Below, one piece after another: positions 24,878 to 33,236 of a stretch of 57,927 nt of DNA. The stretch's first letter is position 1; every line of letters starts with the position of its first letter. The stretch comes from JAJXYN01 sp964532735 (lineage in GTDB: Bacteria; Patescibacteriota; Patescibacteriia; JAGPKW01), in NCBI GenBank assembly GCA_964532735.1, contig CAZHKK010000003.1, forward strand, positions 1 to 57,927, written 5' to 3'. The notes under the pieces are model-generated. The model was given only the letters and a program-made list of their open reading frames with translations, had not been told where the DNA came from and made no database searches. A program made the position numbers and the translations under genes.

Positions 24878-24972
24878 TTATTATTATCTTATTTATTATT
24901 TAAAAGACATTAGCAAAAAAAAATATTTTTGTCAATAAAGTTTTATATTTTTTTATCTAAAATAAGCAAAAT

Positions 24973-25001
24973 AAATAAGAACACTCATGGTGTTCTTATT
25001 T
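24973..25001 (-). terminator. Terminator of ruvB
   Basis: 12-bp perfect stem (24973-24984 with 24990-25001) containing the ruvB stop codon. Confidence 0.85.
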
Positions 25002-26003
25002 ATGTCCTAAATGTTTATATGCTAATTCCGTAACAACCCTACCTCTTGGCGTTCTTTGTAAAAAACCTGTCTGAATCAAAAATGGTTCATAAACATCTTC
25101 TATAGTTGCCATTTCTTCTCCAGTAGCTGCTGATAAAGTATTTAACCCAACAGGACCCCCATTAAATTTACTTATTATAGTTTCTATTATAAACCTATCT
25201 GCATGATCCAATCCTAATTCATCTACCTCTAAAGAATTTAATGATTGTTTTGCTTCTTCTTTTGTAATTTTTTCTTTGTTTTTTACGCAAACATAATCCC
25301 TAACTCTTTTTAATAATCTATTTGCTATTCTTGGTGTTTTTCTTGATCTTTTAGCTATTTCCATAGCTCCTTCATCGTCTATTTCTATATTTAATATATT
25401 TGCAGATCTTTTTATTATCTCTTTTATTTCTTTGTCTTCATAAAAACTAAGCCTAAAAACATTACCAAATCTATCTCTTAAAGGAGAGGATATCAAACTT
25501 ATTCTTGTGGTTGCTCCTATTATTGTTATTTTTGGGAGATCTATTCTTATTGTTTTAGCAGAAGGTCCTTTTCCAACTATTATATCTAATGCATAATCTT
25601 CCATTGCTGGATATAATATTTCTTCAACAACTTTATTTAATCTATGAATTTCATCTATAAACAATATATCTCCTTCTTCTAGGTTTGTTAATATAGCAGC
25701 TAAATCTCCTGCTTTTTCCAATACCGGACCAGCAGTTATTTTTATATTAACCCCCATTTCATTAGCTATTATATTAGCAAGAGTTGTTTTTCCTAGTCCT
25801 GGAGAACCATAAAGCAATATGTGTTCAATAACATCTTTTCTTTTTTTTGCTGCTTCTATTGATATAGAAAGATTTTTTTTTATATTGTTTTGACCTATAT
25901 AAGAATTTAGGTCTTTTGGTCTCAAAGAATAATCTACTACCTTATCCTCTTCTAATTCTTCTGATTTTATTATTCTATCTTCTATTTCTTGTTCTAATTC
26001 CAT
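24996..26003 (-). CDS. ruvB: Holliday junction branch migration ATPase RuvB
   Basis: Hexameric AAA+ motor that drives branch migration with RuvA. The 335-residue product has SLRPKDLNSYIGQ, Walker A GSPGLGKTTLA (about 62-72), Walker B ILFIDEIHRL (about 110-119), sensor 1 IGATTR, the arginine-finger region SPLRDRFG, and a C-terminal winged helix (FLQRTPRGR). The reading frame is open to 26162, but I chose the ATG at 26003. This gives the normal family length and N-terminus, and an extended -10 promoter (26056-26064) lies between the two starts. No ruvA or ruvC adjoins it. Confidence 0.96.
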   Translation of the reverse strand: MELEQEIEDRIIKSEELEEDKVVDYSLRPKDLNSYIGQNNIKKNLSISIEAAKKRKDVIEHILLYGSPGLGKTTLANIIANEMGVNIKITAGPVLEKAGDLAAILTNLEEGDILFIDEIHRLNKVVEEILYPAMEDYALDIIVGKGPSAKTIRIDLPKITIIGATTRISLISSPLRDRFGNVFRLSFYEDKEIKEIIKRSANILNIEIDDEGAMEIAKRSRKTPRIANRLLKRVRDYVCVKNKEKITKEEAKQSLNSLEVDELGLDHADRFIIETIISKFNGGPVGLNTLSAATGEEMATIEDVYEPFLIQTGFLQRTPRGRVVTELAYKHLGHK

Positions 26004-26055
26004 TTTTACTATTGACAAAATATTAAATATGTGATAATGTATGTATACCTTGAAA

Positions 26056-26064
26056 ATTATATCA
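26056..26064 (-). promoter_or_regulatory. Extended -10 promoter of ruvB
   Basis: TGATATAAT on the minus strand (TGn plus TATAAT), about 53 nt upstream of the chosen ATG. Confidence 0.55.
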
Positions 26065-26098
26065 TACAAAAAAAATAAATAAAATAATGTTTTTAAAT

Positions 26099-26184
26099 CT
26101 GTGGGCACGACAAGCGGGAGATTAAATCTTCGGGGAAAAGGGATTAGTCTTTTTTCTTCCATTGGGTAATCTTTTTGCTCACAG
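26099..26184 (+). ncRNA. Candidate structured RNA, unassigned
   Basis: An 86-nt GC-rich island between ruvB and the vanW-like gene. A closing helix of 8 pairs joins CTGTGGGC (26099-26106) and GCTCACAG (26177-26184). It is intact on the plus strand through a G-U pair but mismatched on the minus strand, which favours plus-strand transcription. Inside, AGATTA (from 26119) can pair with TAATCT (from 26167), and GAAAA with TTTTC. A T-rich stretch follows at about 26198-26205. I could not match it to SRP RNA, 6S, tmRNA, RNase P or a riboswitch class. Confidence 0.4.
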
Positions 26185-26207
26185 TTTTAAGGACGTTATT
26201 TTTTTAT

Positions 26208-26235
26208 AAAAACACCATTTATTTATGGTGTTTTT
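26208..26235 (-). terminator. Terminator of the vanW-like gene
   Basis: 11-bp perfect stem AAAAACACCAT (26208-26218) with 26225-26235, containing the stop codon; T-rich tail on the minus strand. Confidence 0.85.
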
Positions 26236-28127
26236 ATTTTTATAGAATCAGCATCTATTGAATTAATTGATTGTTCTTCACTATTTTGTTCGTCTGTAGA
26301 TAATTTTTCAACACCCTTCATGCAAACAGCTTGCCATGGGATATAACGACTTTTAAATACTTTATCAAACCTAGTTCCATCTTCATATTCTACATTATAT
26401 TCAAACTCTGCATCTGCACCGTTATGAGAAGTTTCTGTACATTTAATTTGACCCACTGGCAAATCTAATGTTTCTATCCATTTAGTTCCTGGTGCTATAA
26501 CTATATTTGTAATGATAGGATTGCCTACTTTTATTTTTCTATTATCTTTTGTTCCCCAAATAGAATAAGTTAATTCATATGTTTTTAAATCAATATTTGT
26601 TGTTATTAAAATATAATTTTTACTATTATTTAAAAACCTAAAATCTGGTTTTGGAAAATAAATAGTAGCATCTGTTCCTGCTGGCTCGTAGTAAGGAACC
26701 CTATAAGAATGATTTTTTCTTTCAAGTATTGGAAATCCACCATTTATAGCAGTTCTGAACATAGTTGTTCCAACTTGGCATAAACCTCCACCGTATTCTT
26801 CCTGGGTTTTATTACCTTTTATAACCAACTCGGTAACATACCCCATTGCTGCATTAACTGCCTTTAAAGTTTTGATCATGGAAAACTCTTCTCCTGGTTT
26901 TATTAATGTTCCATTTACATAACTAGTTCCAACTTTGATATTATGAATTCTATTTGTAGATGATCCTTTAAAATTAGAAGATCCTTCTGCTATTTTTTCT
27001 AATAACCCATATTTCACAACTTCACTATCAATTTCGGTTGGCATTGATTCTTCTATTGTTAAAAAAACATCTTTTTTTAAAGACAAAATAGCGTCTTGTA
27101 ATTTATTATAAGAATCTTCTTGATTCAACTCTGTTCCTTTTGTAACTGGTGTGAATTTTTTAGCTTTTTCGTTTTCTATTATTAATTCTCCAGCACCTGG
27201 TTTTGTATCATTTTTATCAGAAATTTCTTGTAAATATTTTTTTATATTTTCTTCATTTAAATTTATACCTGCTTCTATAAATTTATTTTTATCATCTAAT
27301 GCATATTCAAAACTTAACATATTTATTAAATCTTTTTTTTCTAGTATATTTTTTTTATCTTTATAAAATAAATATATTGGAGAATTATCTAATATTTTAT
27401 TTGATTGGATTAAAGTATTTGATAATTTATCTTCAGTTATACTTGGGTTGTTTATTGTTTTGTTTATGTTAATATTTAAAATTTCTTTTCTATTTTTTGA
27501 ATTTATATATTTTAAAATTTCTATATTAACAATATCTAAATCATAATTAAAACCTTCTTCTTCTTTTTTTATTATAAAATTATCAGATTCTTCACTTTTT
27601 ATTATATTTGCATTAATAGTTGATTTTTCATATTTTTTTATTTCTTTTAATATTTCAGCTAATTTGAAATGATCTATAGAATAATTAAAATTAAATTTTT
27701 TTAAGACAAATAAATTTGATAAAAACAATTCTGGACTTATTTTTGTTTTTAAAAATTTTGAAAAAATTTGATCTATTATTTTATCCTTTGAATTTACTTC
27801 TAATAAATTTGATAAATTTATACTTTGTAATACTTTATTATTATTAGAGTCTTCAATTATAAAAACTACTTTTGTTGATAAAAGTTTATTCTCTTCTTCT
27901 GTAATAATATTTTTTATTTCATTTTTATTTTTAAAAGAAATGTCCCTGTCTAAAAAATAAGTTTTAACTGGAGCTATTTTAGTAAAAACATAATTTGTTC
28001 CATGAATTAATAAAATTAAAAAAATTATTGGTAATAAAATAAATAAAAAAACATCCATAGAAAAAATTGTTTTTTTATTTTCTCTTCTTATTTTTAATTT
28101 TTCAAAAAATAATTTAACTTTATTCAT
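26223..28127 (-). CDS. VanW family protein, membrane-anchored
   Basis: The 634-residue product has an N-terminal membrane helix (about 25-50, FLFILLPIIFLILLIHG) and an extracytoplasmic body of peptidoglycan-binding-4-like segments (about 70-370). A C-terminal VanW domain (about 400-530) shows RIHNIKVGTSYVNGTLIKPG, GGGLCQVGTTMFRTAINGGF and ERKNHSYRVPYYEPAGTDA. VanW domains occur in glycopeptide-resistance clusters and in many wall-associated proteins; the biochemical function is not known. It is the last gene of a run with hsp20, holA-like and polA on the same strand. Confidence 0.9.
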   Translation of the reverse strand: MNKVKLFFEKLKIRRENKKTIFSMDVFLFILLPIIFLILLIHGTNYVFTKIAPVKTYFLDRDISFKNKNEIKNIITEEENKLLSTKVVFIIEDSNNNKVLQSINLSNLLEVNSKDKIIDQIFSKFLKTKISPELFLSNLFVLKKFNFNYSIDHFKLAEILKEIKKYEKSTINANIIKSEESDNFIIKKEEEGFNYDLDIVNIEILKYINSKNRKEILNININKTINNPSITEDKLSNTLIQSNKILDNSPIYLFYKDKKNILEKKDLINMLSFEYALDDKNKFIEAGINLNEENIKKYLQEISDKNDTKPGAGELIIENEKAKKFTPVTKGTELNQEDSYNKLQDAILSLKKDVFLTIEESMPTEIDSEVVKYGLLEKIAEGSSNFKGSSTNRIHNIKVGTSYVNGTLIKPGEEFSMIKTLKAVNAAMGYVTELVIKGNKTQEEYGGGLCQVGTTMFRTAINGGFPILERKNHSYRVPYYEPAGTDATIYFPKPDFRFLNNSKNYILITTNIDLKTYELTYSIWGTKDNRKIKVGNPIITNIVIAPGTKWIETLDLPVGQIKCTETSHNGADAEFEYNVEYEDGTRFDKVFKSRYIPWQAVCMKGVEKLSTDEQNSEEQSINSIDADSIKIKTP

Positions 28128-28133
28128 TATGCT

Positions 28134-28562
28134 TTATTTTTTTATTTTTAATAAAACTATTTTTAATATTCCATTTTCTATTTTTGCAGATGTTTTTTCT
28201 GGAACTATTTCTGATGGTAATATTATAGACCTAGAAAAACTTCCATAAAAACATTCCCTATGAATATATTTTTTTGATTTTTCTATTTTTTCTCTTTTTC
28301 TTATTCCTTCAATTTTAATTTTTTCTGGTTCTACATCTATATTTATATTATCAACATCAACACCAGCAACTGGAGATTCTATAAAAATATTTTTATTGTC
28401 TTCTAAAATATCTAAAGACAACTCTCCTTTTTCTATTTTATATTCTTCTTCTGAAAAATCATTAATTAATATAGTATTTAAATCTAAAGTTTTTGAATTA
28501 ACATCCTGTTTGGCTGTTTTGTTTGTTTTTCTTTCTTTTGGTGTTATAATTTTTTTTGACAT
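28134..28562 (-). CDS. Small heat shock protein, Hsp20/alpha-crystallin family
   Basis: Holdase chaperone. The 142-residue product has a disordered N-terminus and an alpha-crystallin domain (about 55-140). The domain shows VAGVDVDNINIDVEPEKIKIEG, ECFYGSFSRSIILPSEI and the terminal A.IENGILKI motif (AKIENGILKIVL). It lacks the usual C-terminal IxI tail, ending in LLKIKK. It sits 6 nt upstream of the vanW-like gene, so the two are likely cotranscribed. Confidence 0.87.
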   Translation of the reverse strand: MSKKIITPKERKTNKTAKQDVNSKTLDLNTILINDFSEEEYKIEKGELSLDILEDNKNIFIESPVAGVDVDNINIDVEPEKIKIEGIRKREKIEKSKKYIHRECFYGSFSRSIILPSEIVPEKTSAKIENGILKIVLLKIKK

Positions 28563-28597
28563 AGATTTTAAATTAAAAATATTACTATCAGTATACC

Positions 28598-29650
28598 TTA
28601 TTTTTGAATCATATCCAATATTAATAAATTTAATTTATATAAAGATATTTCTTGATCAGTTTTTGATAAAATATCTATTTCCTCAAATTGTTTATAATAT
28701 TTTTTTAATAATTCCTTATTAAAGTTTTTTAATTTTATTTTTATTGGAAATATTTTTTTTGGATTTTTCCAATTCATTTCTTTTGATATTTCTAAATCTG
28801 GATATTTCATAAAAATCAAATCAGATACAGAAATCATTTCTTCCAAATTATTTATCATAATTGTATTAAAAAAAACAAGTTCATCTAATTTGAGTTTTTC
28901 ATTTGTATCATTATAAAAATTTTTTTCAAATAAAATTAAAGCTTTTTTGTTTTTTTCAAATATTAAATTTACCAATTCAAATATATCATCATCGTTTGGA
29001 TTTGAATAATTAACATCTGATAATTTTATATCGTCTTCTTTTATAAGATTATCATTTTTAGAATTGAACAATTTTAATAATTGAGTTTTTATTTTTATTG
29101 TATCTATTTTTCCAATATATTCGTTTTTATAATCTTTCCTTAAATTAAATTTTTCCATTAATTTATTTAATGCTTTTTCCGATATTTGATAACCATTATC
29201 TAATATTTTTTTTATAATCCATTTTTTAATATCATAATCTTTTGTAAACTTTATTTCTTGTATTCTTAATTTAGGATCTATGTCGTCTGATAATATAGAC
29301 ATTTTTTCTATTTCTTTCCAAAATTTTGTTCTTTTATCAATTTTATTATCTTGAATTATTGTAATAAAATTATTATCAGATTTTTTTAAATATTCTAAAA
29401 TTTCTAGTTGAAAATCATCTTCTACTTGAAACAAATTTTTTAAAAAAATTAATTTTTTTTCTGCAAATAAAGAAATATTTTTATAAGAATCTTTTAATAT
29501 TTTTTGTAATTCTAAAATATTATCGTTTTCTAAAAAATCGATATTAATTATGTTTGATTCACTATATTTAGCTTTAAAATTATTTTTTTGTTTTAAAATA
29601 ATTTCTTCTATATCTGATTCTATATCACCTATATAAATAAATATATTCAT
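28598..29650 (-). CDS. holA: DNA polymerase III delta subunit-like (HolA)
   Basis: Probable clamp-loader subunit that opens the sliding clamp. The 350-residue product shows the HolA pattern: an N-terminal MNIFIYIGD fold without a Walker motif, the SLFAEKKLIFLKNLF segment (about 60-74), NNFITIIQDNKIDKRTKFWK (about 91-110), a helical middle with NGYQISEKALNKL, and a C-terminal collar region. Sequence identity to well-studied members is low, so this is a fold-pattern call. It lies directly downstream of polA (20 nt). Confidence 0.75.
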   Translation of the reverse strand: MNIFIYIGDIESDIEEIILKQKNNFKAKYSESNIINIDFLENDNILELQKILKDSYKNISLFAEKKLIFLKNLFQVEDDFQLEILEYLKKSDNNFITIIQDNKIDKRTKFWKEIEKMSILSDDIDPKLRIQEIKFTKDYDIKKWIIKKILDNGYQISEKALNKLMEKFNLRKDYKNEYIGKIDTIKIKTQLLKLFNSKNDNLIKEDDIKLSDVNYSNPNDDDIFELVNLIFEKNKKALILFEKNFYNDTNEKLKLDELVFFNTIMINNLEEMISVSDLIFMKYPDLEISKEMNWKNPKKIFPIKIKLKNFNKELLKKYYKQFEEIDILSKTDQEISLYKLNLLILDMIQK

Positions 29651-29669
29651 TTTGATAAACCTACTTTAA

Positions 29670-32489
29670 TTAAATTAATTCTCCCCAATTATTTCCTATT
29701 TCAATATCAGCTATTAATGGAACATTATTTGGTAATAAATAAGATTTTTCCATCTCTTCTTTTAGTATAGGAATATAAAAGTCTATCTTGTCTTCTTTTA
29801 TTTCAAAAACTAATTCATCATGTACTTGTATTAACATTTTTATATCATCTCTATTTTTTATTTTTTCATAAATATTTATCATAGCTAATTTCATTATATC
29901 TGCCGCTAACCCTTGTATTGTCATATTAACAGCCATTCTTTCTGCTGCACTCACAATAAATTTCTGGCTAGAATTTATTTCTTTGAAATATCTTTTTCTT
30001 CCAAATAAATTTTCAATAAATTCGTCTCTATGAGAAATTTTAATAATTTCTGATATGTATTTTTCTATTTTATCATTAATTTTAAAATATTTTTCTATAT
30101 ATTCTTTTGCTTCATTAAATGTTATTCCTGTTTCTCTAGATAATTTTCTTGCCCCCATTCCATACAATATACCAAAATTTATAGCCTTTGCTGCATATCT
30201 TTGAGGTTTTGTAACTTCTTCTATTTTTATATTATTTATTAAAGATGCTGTTTGCGTATGAATATCTATATTTTTAATAAAAGCATCTATCATAGATTCT
30301 TGCCCAGATAAACTTGCTATTATTCTAAGTTCAACTTGAGAATAATCTATTGAAAATATTTTATATCCTTCGTTTGCTATAAAAGCTTTTCTGATTTTTT
30401 TACCATCTTCTGTCCTTACTGGTATGTTTTGTAAATTTGGCTCTGTTGATGACAATCTTCCTGTTACAGCTATAGTTTGATTAAAACTTGTATGTATTCT
30501 GTTTGTATTTTTATTTATCAATTTTGGCAAAACATCTATATATGTAGTTTTTAATTTTTCATATTCTCTATATTCTATTAATTTATTAATTATTTCTATT
30601 TGATCTTTTAAAGAAACTTCGTCAATATTTAATGAGTCTATAAAATTAAAAGTATTAGATTTTTTTTCTAATTCTTCCTCTAATAAATCTTTTATTTTTT
30701 CTAATTGATCTGATGCTGTAGATATTCCTGTTTTTATTTTTTTAATACCTTTTGTTTTTATTTTTAATTTATCAAATAAAATATCTTGTAATTGTTTTGG
30801 TGAATTTAAATTAAATTCTAATTTTATTTTTGAAAAAATAAAATTTTTTATTTTCTCTATTTTTTCTTTATACTCTTTTGATAATTTTTCTAAATATTCA
30901 ACATTTATTAATACACCATTTTCTTCTATGTTTTTTAAAACGGGTATTAATTTCATATCAATATTAAAAAATAAATTTGATAATTTTTCATTTTTTGATA
31001 TTTCTAAATTATATTTTTTATAAAGCTTAAATGTATAATTAGAATCATCACAACAATAATTAGATACTTTTTCTGAATCTACAAAATCCATTGTAATTTG
31101 TTTTTTACCTTCACCAATAAGTTCTTTTATGCTTTGCATTTTATATCCAAATTCAGAGAAAGATAAAACATCTAGCCCATATCTTCTTTCACCTGGATTT
31201 AATATAAAAGCCGCTAGCATTGTATCAAAATAAATATTTCTAACATTTATATTATGTTTACTTAAAACTTCTACATCATATTTTATATTATGACCTATTT
31301 TTTTAATATCCAAATTCTCTAATATTTGTTTTAAAAATTCAAAATTATTATTTAAATTTTTCCATTCTATATATGAAGCTTCATTTTCTTTAAAACAAAA
31401 AGATATCCCAACAATTTTGGCTAAATGTGGATTATCGCTCGTTGTTTCTATATCAAAAGCAAATTCTGTTTGTTGTTTTAATAAATTTAAAAATTTAAAA
31501 ATTTCTTGTTCTGTTTTTAAAATTTTATAATTATAATTATTTTTATTATTATTAGATGAATGAACGCCGTTTATCCCTATGATATTATTATTGTTTTTAT
31601 TTTGTAATTGTAATACACGGTCTAACAATGTTTTAAATTCTAATTTTATAAACAATTCATGTATTTTATTTAAATCGAAATCTCCCAATTTGCAATTATC
31701 TAGATTAAAATCTATTTCAACATCTAATTTTATTGTGGCGAGTTTATAACTTAAAAAAGTATTTTCTTTTTGCCTTTTTAATAAATTTAAAATTCTAGGA
31801 GTAATTTTTCCATTATTTCCATTTTCAATTTCTTTATATAAATTTTCTATTGAATTAAATTCTTTTAATATTTCTACGGCTGTTTTTTCTCCTATACCTT
31901 TTACTCCTGGAATATTATCAGAAGGATCACCTCTTAGTGCTTTATAATCTATTATTTGACTTGGTCTTACTCCTATTAGTTCTTCTACTATATTTGAATT
32001 ATATTCTAACGTTTCTGATAATCCTTTTTTGAAAGTTAAAACGTGAACTTGATCATCTACAAGCTGAAGAGTGTCTTTATCTCCTGTTAATATTACAACT
32101 TCTGTATTTTTTTCAATTATTTTTGATATTGTTCCTATTAAATCATCAGCTTCATAGCCTTCTTTTTCAAAAATTTTAATATTAAAAGCGTTTACAATTT
32201 TTTTTATTATTGGAAATTGAACATATAATTCGTCAGCTTGCTTTACTCTAGTTGCTTTATATTCTGGATAGATATCATTTCTAAATGTTTTTTTTGCAAC
32301 GTCAAAACAAACAGCTATATGAGTTGGTTTTATTTCTTTTAATACTTTTATTAAAACTGACGTAAATCCATATACAGCATTAGTAGGAGTTCCATCTTTT
32401 GCCATCATTGTTGGTGGTAAAGCATGGAATGCTCTGTGAACCAAAGCATTTGCATCTAGTATTAATAATTTTTGTTTTGATTCTGACAT
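29670..32489 (-). CDS. polA: DNA polymerase I with all three domains
   Basis: Replicative gap-filling and repair polymerase. The 939-residue product has a 5' nuclease domain (1-290: LILDANALVHRAF, GYEADDLIG, and GDPSDNIPGVKGIGEK). The 3'-5' exonuclease domain (about 320-510) retains FAFDIETTS, KIGHNIKYD and YCCDDSNYT, so it looks proofreading-competent. The polymerase domain (about 530-939) has motif A FSIDYSQVELR, the O-helix RYAAKAINFGILYG and motif C IQVHDELVF. Many bacteria outside the gamma-proteobacteria have lost the exonuclease residues; here they are kept. No Shine-Dalgarno sequence. Confidence 0.97.
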   Translation of the reverse strand: MSESKQKLLILDANALVHRAFHALPPTMMAKDGTPTNAVYGFTSVLIKVLKEIKPTHIAVCFDVAKKTFRNDIYPEYKATRVKQADELYVQFPIIKKIVNAFNIKIFEKEGYEADDLIGTISKIIEKNTEVVILTGDKDTLQLVDDQVHVLTFKKGLSETLEYNSNIVEELIGVRPSQIIDYKALRGDPSDNIPGVKGIGEKTAVEILKEFNSIENLYKEIENGNNGKITPRILNLLKRQKENTFLSYKLATIKLDVEIDFNLDNCKLGDFDLNKIHELFIKLEFKTLLDRVLQLQNKNNNNIIGINGVHSSNNNKNNYNYKILKTEQEIFKFLNLLKQQTEFAFDIETTSDNPHLAKIVGISFCFKENEASYIEWKNLNNNFEFLKQILENLDIKKIGHNIKYDVEVLSKHNINVRNIYFDTMLAAFILNPGERRYGLDVLSFSEFGYKMQSIKELIGEGKKQITMDFVDSEKVSNYCCDDSNYTFKLYKKYNLEISKNEKLSNLFFNIDMKLIPVLKNIEENGVLINVEYLEKLSKEYKEKIEKIKNFIFSKIKLEFNLNSPKQLQDILFDKLKIKTKGIKKIKTGISTASDQLEKIKDLLEEELEKKSNTFNFIDSLNIDEVSLKDQIEIINKLIEYREYEKLKTTYIDVLPKLINKNTNRIHTSFNQTIAVTGRLSSTEPNLQNIPVRTEDGKKIRKAFIANEGYKIFSIDYSQVELRIIASLSGQESMIDAFIKNIDIHTQTASLINNIKIEEVTKPQRYAAKAINFGILYGMGARKLSRETGITFNEAKEYIEKYFKINDKIEKYISEIIKISHRDEFIENLFGRKRYFKEINSSQKFIVSAAERMAVNMTIQGLAADIMKLAMINIYEKIKNRDDIKMLIQVHDELVFEIKEDKIDFYIPILKEEMEKSYLLPNNVPLIADIEIGNNWGELI

Positions 32490-32562
32490 TTTGCTTATGA
32501 TTAGTTTTTACAATATTATTTTACATATTACACAATTTCTAATAAATAAAAAAGAGTTAAAA

Positions 32563-32595
32563 AATAAAAACACAATAATATTATGTGTTTTTATT
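32563..32595 (-). terminator. Terminator of the SGNH hydrolase gene
   Basis: 12-bp perfect stem (32563-32574 with 32584-32595) with the stop codon in the loop and T-rich sequence following on the minus strand. Confidence 0.82.
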
Positions 32596-33219
32596 AAACA
32601 TTTCTTTATAAATAATGTTTGATATAATTTTGTATTTATCTTTTTTTAAATGAAGCTTATCTATTGAAATAAATTCATCTTCATCAAATCCACATAAATT
32701 TATAACTTCCTGCATAACCTTTCTTATATCAATAAAACATATGTTTTTTGTTTTAGATAATTTAAAAATTGCTTTATAATAAAAATCCACTTTATCATTA
32801 ATCTTTTTGTTTATTTTTGTTGGAGAAAGAACAATAACATCAGAACCAATTTTTTTTATTTTATTAATAATATTTTTCATATTATTTAAATATTCCTGCA
32901 ATGATATATGTTTTCTTACGTCATTAATCCCAAACATAATAATTACTAAATTTGGCTTTAGGTTTAATATATTATCAATATAATTTAAAGCATTTAAAGA
33001 TGTCCAGCCACTATGACCTTCATTTATAATTGATAATTTAGAATTTGGATACTTTTTTAAAATTTTTTCTTTCAAACGCCTTGGATAGTTTAATCTAGTT
33101 TGTATACCAAAATTATAACCCCAAGTTATACTATCTCCAAAACAAACTATTTTAACATCATTACCAAGCTTTATATTTTTTATTGTTTTTAAATTGTATA
33201 CTTTTTTATTAAAAAACAT
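32581..33219 (-). CDS. SGNH/GDSL-type esterase
   Basis: Hydrolase of ester or acyl groups, substrate unknown. The 212-residue product has block I CFGDSITWGYN (catalytic Ser, about 31-41), block II Gly in NEGHSGW, block III MFGINDV (about 94-100), and block V with the Asp/His pair in SIDKLHL (about 185-191). No signal peptide is visible, so it is probably cytoplasmic. It is 17 nt downstream of pilB, possibly cotranscribed. Family members often deacylate lipids or glycans. Confidence 0.87.
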   Translation of the reverse strand: MFFNKKVYNLKTIKNIKLGNDVKIVCFGDSITWGYNFGIQTRLNYPRRLKEKILKKYPNSKLSIINEGHSGWTSLNALNYIDNILNLKPNLVIIMFGINDVRKHISLQEYLNNMKNIINKIKKIGSDVIVLSPTKINKKINDKVDFYYKAIFKLSKTKNICFIDIRKVMQEVINLCGFDEDEFISIDKLHLKKDKYKIISNIIYKEMFNKNT

Positions 33220-33236
33220 GAATATTTTTAAATATT

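Noticed and set aside
26004..26162. 53-residue N-terminal extension of RuvB
   Set aside because: The extension is unlike RuvB, runs through the GC-rich structured element and a promoter, and the ATG at 26003 gives the normal length.
26099..26184. FMN riboswitch, SRP RNA or tmRNA identity for the structured element
   Set aside because: Only short look-alike strings (such as CTTCGGGG) are present; the diagnostic cores of these RNAs are missing.
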